Assembly: GCA_963733265.1 (NCBI GenBank)
Contig: CAVTCF010000003.1
Location: 62,001-126,000 of the forward strand
Length of the DNA: 64,000 bases
Origin: PALSA-1006 sp963733265
GTDB lineage: Bacteria; Pseudomonadota; Gammaproteobacteria; Burkholderiales; Gallionellaceae
Reading direction: 5' to 3'
Part shown: in pieces, positions 57,713 to 64,000 of the stretch
How positions within the stretch are numbered: the first letter of the stretch is position 1
Layout of the letters: every line of letters begins with the position of its first letter
Notes under the pieces: model-generated
Told to the model about the DNA's origin: nothing
Seen by the model: only the letters and a program-made list of their open reading frames with translations
The model's database searches: none
Made by a program: the position numbers and the translations under genes

Positions 57713-57732
57713 TCCCCCTTGTTAAAGGGGAA
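57713..57732. repeat. short hairpin repeat before cysS
   Basis: TCCCCCTT-GTTA-AAGGGGAA, the core of a CCCCCTTGTTAAAGGGGG-type intergenic repeat, possibly a weak member of family A. Confidence 0.5.
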
Positions 57733-57761
57733 GTGTTAACCGAATATATAATGAAATTTGT

Positions 57762-59153
57762 ATGCTAAAAATCTATAACACTCTCGCCCGCGACAAACAG
57801 GAATTCAAACCCATCGATGCAAATAAAGTTCGCATGTACGTGTGCGGCATGACGGTGTACGACTATTGCCACCTCGGTCATGCGCGCGTGATGGTGGTGT
57901 TCGACATGGTGTATCGTTGGTTGAAGGCTTCCGGTTTTGAGGTGAACTACGTGCGCAACATCACCGATATTGACGACAAGATCATCAAACGCGCGGCAGA
58001 GAATAAAGAATCCATCCACGCGTTGACACAGCGCTTTATCGACGCGATGCATGAGGATGCCGATGCGCTTGGCGTGCAACGTCCCGACCACGAACCGCGT
58101 GCCACGCAGTATGTACCGCAGATGCTGGAAATGATCGCGCAATTGGAACAGAATGGTTTGGCTTATCTGGCAGCGGATGGTGATGTGAATTACGCGGTGC
58201 GCAAATTTGGGGGTTACGGCAAACTTTCCGGTAAATCACTGGAAGACTTGCGTGCGGGTGAGCGCGTGGAAGTGGCTTCCGATAAAAATGATCCGCTTGA
58301 TTTCGTTCTATGGAAGCATGCCAAGGACAGCGAAGCTGAAGAGGTGAAATGGGATTCAAAGTGGGGCAAAGGCCGTCCCGGTTGGCATATCGAATGTTCC
58401 GCGATGGCTTCCGACATTCTGGGCAATCATTTTGATATTCACGGCGGAGGTGCAGATTTGCAGTTCCCTCACCATGAAAACGAGATTGCGCAGAGTGAAG
58501 GCGCGCACAGTGGACAGTATGTAAACTACTGGATGCACAATGGCTTCGTGCGCGTGGATAACGAAAAGATGTCCAAGAGCCTGGGCAACTTTTTCACGAT
58601 CCGCGAAGTGTTGAAAAAATACGATGCGGAAGTGGTGAGATTTTTTATCCTGCGCGCGCATTACCGCAGCCCGTTGAATTATTCGGATGCGCATTTGGAT
58701 GATGCCAAAGTGGCGTTGACCCGATTGTATACGGCACTCAAATTCGTCTCGTCTGCATCGGCGGGTAATGTGGGGATTGTTGATTGGAGCACGCCTTACG
58801 CTATCCGCTTCAAGGACGCAATGGATGACGATTTCAACACGCCGGAAGCCATGGCCGTGCTTTTCGATCTTGCAAACGAAGTGAACCGTAGCCAGTCAAT
58901 AGAAGCCGCACAGCAACTTAAAGTCATTGCCGGTGTGCTTGGATTGCTGCAACGCGAGCCGCAATTATTTCTGCAAGGCGAGGCTGTCGCGGGAGGATTG
59001 GATGACGCGACAATTAATGCGCAGGTTGATGCCCGTATTGCCGCCAAAAAATCCAAAAACTTCGCCGAAGCCGACCGCATTCGCAAAGAATTACTGGAAG
59101 CGGGAATCGTGCTGGAAGATACCCCGCAGGGTACAACCTGGCGCAGAGCCTAG
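57762..59153 (+). CDS. cysS: cysteinyl-tRNA synthetase
   Basis: 463 aa, standard length. MYVCGMTVYDYCHLGHARVMV (in part; Zn Cys ~28 and HIGH-type HLGH ~38) opens the catalytic domain. The other zinc ligands are in WHIECSAMASD and GGGADLQFPHHENE, and KMSKSLGNFF lies at ~267. The C-terminal DALR domain contains KNFAEADRIRKELLEAGI. Its stop overlaps that of the convergent pseudopilin gene by 4 bp. Confidence 0.98.
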   Translation: MLKIYNTLARDKQEFKPIDANKVRMYVCGMTVYDYCHLGHARVMVVFDMVYRWLKASGFEVNYVRNITDIDDKIIKRAAENKESIHALTQRFIDAMHEDADALGVQRPDHEPRATQYVPQMLEMIAQLEQNGLAYLAADGDVNYAVRKFGGYGKLSGKSLEDLRAGERVEVASDKNDPLDFVLWKHAKDSEAEEVKWDSKWGKGRPGWHIECSAMASDILGNHFDIHGGGADLQFPHHENEIAQSEGAHSGQYVNYWMHNGFVRVDNEKMSKSLGNFFTIREVLKKYDAEVVRFFILRAHYRSPLNYSDAHLDDAKVALTRLYTALKFVSSASAGNVGIVDWSTPYAIRFKDAMDDDFNTPEAMAVLFDLANEVNRSQSIEAAQQLKVIAGVLGLLQREPQLFLQGEAVAGGLDDATINAQVDARIAAKKSKNFAEADRIRKELLEAGIVLEDTPQGTTWRRA

Positions 59154-59821
59154 GGCAGCTTCCCAGCCGTCACCATACGGTTGAACAGGATATTGGGCGA
59201 GATCCACATCACGAGATCATCAAAGGTGGGGGTGAAGTCGTGACTCACGAAAATGCTATCCGGATCAGAATTGTCGGCTTCATCAGGGGAGGTGCTTGTG
59301 GTGAGTGCGATGCCTGCCGGAGTGTAAGCGCCAAATCCATTTGTGCCATGCGAGATAAACACTGCGGGGATATTGGTGGCGATATTTGTACCGCCCGTTG
59401 CGGCAGTCTTCACCGTCAAGTTGCCGTTTGAGGCCAGCGTGAAATTTGTGGTGATAAAAGAACTTGAAGCTGAGTAAGTAAAACGTCTGTTCCACGCATC
59501 CGTCTCGCTTGTTCCCAGCGTTGCCCAAGGAATGACACCCATCGTTAGCGTGCAATCCGATATGCCGGCATTGGCTGTATTTGTGGCAATTGAGCCTTTG
59601 GCGGGACAGGGCAGCCGACCGTTAACAATGGCATAACCGTATAAAGCATCTTTAATCTCATTCATTTGTTTGATGGTGTCATTCCTGTGCTGCTGATCTA
59701 CTTGCGCACTGAGTGAGGGGATTAAGCCCGCGAGTAAAAAGCCGACGATGGCAAGCACAATGGCCATTTCAAGCAATGAAAATCCTGTGTTGCGGGAATA
59801 GATAAGCGGGTTACGTGTCAT
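59150..59821 (-). CDS. type II/IV pseudopilin
   Basis: 223 aa from the ATG at 59821 that overlaps the upstream stop (ATGA). A 15-17-residue leader ends in Gly and is followed by FSLLEMAIVLAIVGFLLAG, with Glu5, the prepilin peptidase (class III) signature. The globular part contains NGRLPCPAKGS and DCTLTMGVIPWATLG, a Cys pair probably bridged. Last gene of the leftward pseudopilus operon. It resembles minor pilins of MSHA/T2SS systems more than PilA. Confidence 0.88.
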   Translation of the reverse strand: MTRNPLIYSRNTGFSLLEMAIVLAIVGFLLAGLIPSLSAQVDQQHRNDTIKQMNEIKDALYGYAIVNGRLPCPAKGSIATNTANAGISDCTLTMGVIPWATLGTSETDAWNRRFTYSASSSFITTNFTLASNGNLTVKTAATGGTNIATNIPAVFISHGTNGFGAYTPAGIALTTSTSPDEADNSDPDSIFVSHDFTPTFDDLVMWISPNILFNRMVTAGKLP

Positions 59822-61002
59822 GGGATGCACCATAGTAGATCGGAGCTTGGCCTGTTGGCGTTGAAAGCCGATGCCCCGGTGAAGTTGCCGGAGTTGGGAG
59901 AGGGTAATGCAAAATTAGTCAGGTTGACTCCTTCAAGATAATTGGCGGGTTTGGCTATATCCGAGGCAGTTACTCTAACTTGGGCAGAGGTTTTTTGTCC
60001 GCCGAAAAGGAGCACCCGGCTGCAATTGCCCGTGGTGGATTTTAGAAGAAGCAGCGTCAGCCAGTTCGTACATAACATCCGGTTGGCCGGGATGTTCAGG
60101 TTATTACAAATGACACTGCCGGTTCCTTTGCTGCCGGTAATGCTGATGCTATGGAAATAGGAATCGCTCATCAGTTGCGTTATTTGTGCGGAATAATCAG
60201 CGCGCCGGATAATGGGGCGAAAAATATCATCGGCAGTGATGAACAAGAAGCGGTCGTTGTAGTGATTATTGACGGTCATCACGAAGCGCTTGTGGCCGGT
60301 GTTGAGTGCTATGCGGTTATCTGTGCTGCCGGTGAAGTAATTTACCTCGCCGGAAACCGCATCTGAATTCTTGTAGGAATCGAGATAATTACGGGCATCG
60401 TAATTGCCCCCGCATTGCGTGTAAGCAGGATCGGACAAAGCCCGATTTTGTCCATCAAGAGGAACACCGGGGGCGATAAGCAAGGCGACGATATTGCTTG
60501 CGATGGTGCGGCCATTCCCATCAACAACATCAATTTGACCAAGCGTGTCCGAATTAAATGCGCTATTGGTTGTCGGGTCGTTTTTGAAACGCCCGGAAAG
60601 AACATACCAGATACATTCACCCTGCCCGTCTCGTGAAGGAGAAATACCCAGGGTTTTCCACGGGACTTTTCCGATCACAGAATAGTCAGTGTCATTGCCG
60701 GAGAAGTTTGGCGGTGAATTTCCCTCCTCGGGTGCATTGCCTATGCCAAAGCCCAAGTCGGGCAGGCGCAGGTAACCTGCTGTTGCCAACGACAGTGATG
60801 AGACTGTGTCGCCAATCAATGCTTCCTTTGCCTGGGCAAGGGCGATGGTGGTTTTTTTATCGCGATCAATTTGAATCGCCGAACTATTGAGCGAGCTCAG
60901 CAGAAATGCTACCGAGCCCATAATCATGATGAGCAGCATCACCATCAACGCCGCAGCTTGTTGCAAATGCAATTGGTGGCTGCCTTCGCGGTGAATGGTC
61001 AC
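59818..61002 (-). CDS. GspK/PilX-like minor pilin
   Basis: 394 aa. The N-terminus has one hydrophobic helix (AAALMVMLLIMIMGSVAFLL, ~16-36), then IDRDKKTTIALAQAKEALIG, a helical stretch usual in pilins. It lacks a clear GFTLIE cleavage motif: Gln-Gln-Ala-Ala stands where Gly-Phe-Thr would be. Four or more Cys in the large beta-rich domain. Size and place match the large tip pseudopilin GspK or PilX. It would cap the pseudopilus; cleavage by prepilin peptidase is uncertain. Confidence 0.75.
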   Translation of the reverse strand: MTIHREGSHQLHLQQAAALMVMLLIMIMGSVAFLLSSLNSSAIQIDRDKKTTIALAQAKEALIGDTVSSLSLATAGYLRLPDLGFGIGNAPEEGNSPPNFSGNDTDYSVIGKVPWKTLGISPSRDGQGECIWYVLSGRFKNDPTTNSAFNSDTLGQIDVVDGNGRTIASNIVALLIAPGVPLDGQNRALSDPAYTQCGGNYDARNYLDSYKNSDAVSGEVNYFTGSTDNRIALNTGHKRFVMTVNNHYNDRFLFITADDIFRPIIRRADYSAQITQLMSDSYFHSISITGSKGTGSVICNNLNIPANRMLCTNWLTLLLLKSTTGNCSRVLLFGGQKTSAQVRVTASDIAKPANYLEGVNLTNFALPSPNSGNFTGASAFNANRPSSDLLWCIP

Positions 61003-61004
61003 CC

Positions 61005-61394
61005 TTAGTTATTACTTTTAGCGGCAGGCGGAGTATCTGCTTTTGATTGGGGCAAACTGTCGATCAGTAATCTCTGGCCGACTTTGACTTCAATGGACTC
61101 GTGTTTTCCGGGCACAGTGACGGGAGCCGTATTGGGATTTTTCCCTGCGGCATTATGTTGTGCTTTGCCATTGATCCAGACCGTGCGGCTACCATCGCTG
61201 CGCTGGATGACACCATTTACCGAGATGAATGGTTTGGATTCAGGTTCTTCATTGCCGGTTTCATGTCTGGCAAATTTTTGGTCAAGTTGCTGGCGCTCAT
61301 CCGGTGTAAAGAAAAGGCGGCCAAGCTCCGCTGCCTGTGCCTTCGAAGCCAGACCAAATGATAAAAGAAAAGCGAACAGTGCCGTTTTTTTCAT
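61005..61394 (-). CDS. small exported protein, PilP/GspC/MshK-like by position
   Basis: 129 aa from the ATG at 61394, overlapping the upstream stop (ATGA). A signal peptide (FAFLLSFGLASKAQAAE) is followed by LGRLFFTPDERQQLD, a motif seen in MshK-like and related pilus-locus proteins, and by a short beta domain (ISVNGVIQRSDGSRTVWING, ~70-90), similar in outline to the PilP/GspC homology domain. The end is low-complexity. Probably a periplasmic link between inner-membrane platform and secretin; function is inferred from position. Confidence 0.65.
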   Translation of the reverse strand: MKKTALFAFLLSFGLASKAQAAELGRLFFTPDERQQLDQKFARHETGNEEPESKPFISVNGVIQRSDGSRTVWINGKAQHNAAGKNPNTAPVTVPGKHESIEVKVGQRLLIDSLPQSKADTPPAAKSNN

Positions 61395-62026
61395 GGCGAG
61401 CCTTTTTTCTTCATGGTGACCCAGCCACCCACGCATTCGGCTTTCAGTGGCGAATTCAAGTTTGGGGAGGCAGGGGCGGCAGCATTGGAGTCTGATGCAT
61501 TGGTTGTAACTGCCCGTTCCAGAGTGCAGTGGTCAATGATGAACCAGCCTTTGATATTCGAGCGCAAGGCGTCAAAAAATTTGATCAATTGCATTTCGTG
61601 GAGCAATTCAATTTGCAAGCTCAGTCCGCTCAGTTTGAGCTCATAGTTGCCGACATCGAGCGGCGGGTTGGGGGTGTAGGGAACTTGCGGCGCAATCGTG
61701 TATTTGAAATCGACAACATGCTGCTGTTGCCGAAGCTTTGCCAATTCTTCCATCCAGTCTAGCCGTTGTTCGCCGCCGATAATCCTGTAATCAACCAGTG
61801 TGGCATATTCGCGCGCATACATCGACATATTGTCCAGGTCGCTTTGAGCATCATAGAGCTGTTTACGCGCGTCAGTAAGGCGGTGCTGGGCGGCCTGACG
61901 GTTTTTTAACGACTGCTCGACATATTCAGCACTCAGCCATATGGCCGTGCCGCTAATAATCAAACTGAGTGTGAGGGCAAGCAAGCTCCATTTGAGGAGT
62001 GAAAAATCGGATTTGGAGAAATTCAT
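61391..62026 (-). CDS. GspM/PilO-like inner-membrane protein
   Basis: 211 aa. One N-terminal membrane helix (LALTLSLIISGTAIWLSAEY, ~17-36), then a coiled coil (~38-75; QSLKNRQAAQHRLTDARKQL) and a ferredoxin-like C-terminal domain (~95-180) with ELKLSGLSLQIELLHEMQLI. This is the usual plan of PilO or GspM. Four-base overlaps join it to both neighbours. It should pair with the product of the upstream gene in the assembly platform. Confidence 0.75.
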   Translation of the reverse strand: MNFSKSDFSLLKWSLLALTLSLIISGTAIWLSAEYVEQSLKNRQAAQHRLTDARKQLYDAQSDLDNMSMYAREYATLVDYRIIGGEQRLDWMEELAKLRQQQHVVDFKYTIAPQVPYTPNPPLDVGNYELKLSGLSLQIELLHEMQLIKFFDALRSNIKGWFIIDHCTLERAVTTNASDSNAAAPASPNLNSPLKAECVGGWVTMKKKGSP

Positions 62027-63513
62027 TCTTTTTGTCTCCAGATGAGTTTCAACGTGAATTGCCCTGATTTTTCCGACTTTGTTTGTGACTCACCGCTGAG
62101 GCTTCCTTTGGGACTAAGATCCAAAGGAAGTTTTTGCGCTGTGACTGTATAGCCTTTTTGAGTTAGCGCCGCTTGAAATGCATCCAGATAGGCGAGGGCA
62201 CTACGGTAGTCGGTTCCAAAATCGACAAGCTCACCATCAAAAGTAATAACTTGTGCGGGGTATGCTGATGGCGCAGCGTCTGCGGCGCTGGTTTGCCAAA
62301 CGATCTTGTTCAGGTGGATACGGCCATATTGATCCAGGACTTGGCTTAGATTGTTAAGTATTGCTTCCGGCAAAGGAGCGTAATTGCCAAGTTTGCGCGT
62401 TAAACCAACCGCTGTTTTCATATCGGCGGCGGGAACAGTGGTGAGAGGGAATTGGCGTTTGATGTCTTCCGCTTGACGCGTTAACCGGGTGGCCTGATTG
62501 ATTAAAGGCTCGGTTTCAGATACGTAATCGCTGCCCTGGAAAAAAGATATGAAACTCAAAAGGACACTGACTATTGCTATAGTCGCAGCCAGCCCGAAGA
62601 GAATCCATTTCAGTCGCCATAATTGGTAAAAATGGGTATGTGTGGAATTTGCGTAATGGCTGGCGGGCGGCTTGGTAGCCAGCAACTGCAAGAATAACTG
62701 TGTGGCGTCCGAGTCCGGATAAATTGTTTTTGCCTTGAGACTTTTACCCAGCGTTTGAATATCCAGATACGAATAATTCAAATCGGGAGTGCTCTGCAAA
62801 CGGGATTCAAGCGCTTGTTTGTCATCAGCATGGCAAATGATATAAACGTCAAGCACTTCTCCCGGCGGCGGTAGACTCAAGCTTTTCAGGTATTGCTGGG
62901 TACGCGGCGTTTCGGTTGCCACAGATTCGCTAAAAGAATTGCTGTTGCTGATTGGCGTCAGCCGGGAAAAGTGAAGACGCTTCTGATTGAAATAAGTTTG
63001 TCGTAGTCCGGCATTCTTTTCCCATGACAATAACAGCACATGATCCGAGTCAATATCCTTGAGTAAAGGCAGGCTGATATTCGGTAAAGAATGGATGCCT
63101 ATAAGGGGAATTCTGTTATTGAGCAGCGTGTCCAGCCAGGGAGAAATGCGCTGCGGATTGGTTAATGCGGAGAACAGCATTTCATCATCGCGACGCCCAT
63201 CGGCCTGGCGACGCAGAACTCTGGCCTGGCGGAACAGGGTGTTGCGATAGTACTGCTCGAACTTGCGGTCAATGAGTCCGCGACGATTTTTGCCGATCAA
63301 ATGCGGGACTGTTTCCTGGCGAAAATCTTCTTCGATTACATCGACCAGCAAATAGGTCGGTTTACGATGCAATTCCAGATAGGCTGAAAATTGTTCGCGC
63401 CCGTTTGCGTCATTGTTGAAGTATTGCGCATCGGATAGCTTGCCGCCTTCCCAGGCATAAGCTTGAAAATGGTCTGCACTCAAGAACAGTAAGGTTTTAC
63501 TCGATAAGCTCAT
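62023..63513 (-). CDS. GspL/PilMN-like assembly platform protein
   Basis: 496 aa. The first ~290 residues are cytoplasmic and mixed alpha/beta, plausibly an actin-like PilM/GspL fold (SSKTLLFLSADHFQAYAWEG opening; LLLSWEKNAGLRQTYFN). One membrane helix follows (WILFGLAATIAIVSVLLSFI, ~308-327), then a coiled coil and a PilN/O-like periplasmic domain with ALAYLDAFQAALTQKGY. PilM and PilN are separate in type IV pili, whereas GspL joins them, so the architecture is GspL-like. Sequence similarity to any named family is weak. It is 7 bp after the GspF-like gene. Confidence 0.65.
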   Translation of the reverse strand: MSLSSKTLLFLSADHFQAYAWEGGKLSDAQYFNNDANGREQFSAYLELHRKPTYLLVDVIEEDFRQETVPHLIGKNRRGLIDRKFEQYYRNTLFRQARVLRRQADGRRDDEMLFSALTNPQRISPWLDTLLNNRIPLIGIHSLPNISLPLLKDIDSDHVLLLSWEKNAGLRQTYFNQKRLHFSRLTPISNSNSFSESVATETPRTQQYLKSLSLPPPGEVLDVYIICHADDKQALESRLQSTPDLNYSYLDIQTLGKSLKAKTIYPDSDATQLFLQLLATKPPASHYANSTHTHFYQLWRLKWILFGLAATIAIVSVLLSFISFFQGSDYVSETEPLINQATRLTRQAEDIKRQFPLTTVPAADMKTAVGLTRKLGNYAPLPEAILNNLSQVLDQYGRIHLNKIVWQTSAADAAPSAYPAQVITFDGELVDFGTDYRSALAYLDAFQAALTQKGYTVTAQKLPLDLSPKGSLSGESQTKSEKSGQFTLKLIWRQKE

Positions 63514-63520
63514 GGGTAAC

Positions 63521-64000
63521 TCACATTTTTACCTTGCTGATAATGTCGTAGATCGGCGAAAGCACCGATAACATAACCCAGCCCAATAATGCGCCGAGGA
63601 TAATTGTCATGGTCGGCTCGATCATTACTTGAACTTTCTTGATGGAGTCTTTCACATCGCGGTCGTAGAAATAACTTACATTAAGCAAAGCCTGATCAAG
63701 TTGCCCCGTTGATTCTCCGACCTTGAGCATGCGCACAACCAGCGGTGGAAAGATGCCGGTTTTCTCAAAACTTTGGGTCAGATTTTTGCCGGACTCGATT
63801 TCGTGCATCACGTCATTCAGGCTTTTTGCGATAACCTGATTATTGGCCAGATCACGCGAATTGGCGATGCAATCCAAAATAGTAATTCCGGAACTGTACA
63901 TCATTGCAAAGGTATTGGCGAAACGCGCCAGAATAATTTTGCGCAATACAGGCCCCGTCGGCCACACATGCAGCTTGAAATTATCAACGTGGTATTGCAG
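63521..64000 (-). CDS. type II secretion F family protein (GspF/MshG-like, partial, N-terminus off window)
   Basis: The frame runs open from the window edge to a stop at 63521, giving the last ~160 residues; a GTG at 63967 is internal, because LQYHVDNFKLHVWPTGPVLR reads through it. The second T2SSF domain is complete: RFANTFAMMYSSGITILDCI, FPPLVVRMLKVGESTGQLD and a final membrane helix TIILGALLGWVMLSVLSPIY. GspF/PilC proteins form the inner-membrane core that couples the ATPase to the pilus. The ATPase (GspE-like) gene is expected upstream, beyond the window. Confidence 0.93.
   Translation of the reverse strand: MQYHVDNFKLHVWPTGPVLRKIILARFANTFAMMYSSGITILDCIANSRDLANNQVIAKSLNDVMHEIESGKNLTQSFEKTGIFPPLVVRMLKVGESTGQLDQALLNVSYFYDRDVKDSIKKVQVMIEPTMTIILGALLGWVMLSVLSPIYDIISKVKM

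Overview
The window is about 64 kb of a Gram-negative chromosome of medium GC content. It most likely comes from a betaproteobacterium of the Nitrosomonadales (Gallionellaceae/Sideroxydans-like); this is inferred from gene content and order, not from a database match. Supporting order includes rplM-rpsI-argC-(membrane protein)-bactofilin-erpA facing anmK-M23 peptidase-tyrS, and nrdR-ribD-ribE-ribB-ribH-nusB-thiL-pgpA. A beta-type porin, Coq7 and a lipoyl-domain LpdA fit the same picture. Most of the window is ordinary housekeeping DNA, densely packed, with many 4-base ATGA overlaps.

Layout. 1-2400 is the end of an integrated element: a partial cargo gene, a tyrosine integrase, and the tRNA-Ser(GCT) whose 3' end is the probable attachment site. 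2489-13167 holds folate/thymidylate genes (folA, thyA), an M17 aminopeptidase, two DUF3015 paralogues, an Lnb-type periplasmic protein, a small outer-membrane protein, a YqaA-like protein, lpdA and proA. 13301-17028 is an accessory zone: trpC, a ParE-type toxin-antitoxin pair followed by a decayed second copy of the trpC 3' end, a highly expressed porin, and a brnTA pair. 17140-22809 has coq7, OsmC, a YdcF-like protein, an olsA/olsB-like ornithine-lipid pair and an EAL-CBS-GGDEF protein. 23059-30544 is translation, arginine and cell-wall genes. 30757-32925 is a type IV pilin with an adjoining GT-C/TPR protein, probably its glycosyltransferase. 32922-43695 includes a BepA-like protease, a Ser/Thr kinase fused to a cyclic-nucleotide domain, a rhodanese-TusA pair, both N-end-rule aminoacyl transferases, a PilZ-motif protein, darP, pmbA and glyA. 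43798-50246 is the riboflavin/nusB/thiL/pgpA operon ending in a secreted nuclease. 50253-59153 has envelope genes (lpxH, periplasmic cyclophilin, L,D-transpeptidase, TPR protein), glnS and cysS. 59150-64000 is a leftward operon for a type II secretion/MSHA-like pseudopilus machine, cut by the window edge.

Repeats are a strong theme. At least six families of short palindromic intergenic repeats sit at gene ends. One copy lies in frame inside the aminopeptidase gene and another forms the C-terminus of ribD. A separate ~57-bp hairpin occurs twice, with a changed but still paired stem and conserved flanks; one copy interrupts a repeat and the other lies next to the toxin-antitoxin segment behind trpC. 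The trpC remnant, this hairpin pair and the pseudopilus operon are the parts most worth following up. No CRISPR array, rRNA or riboswitch was seen.
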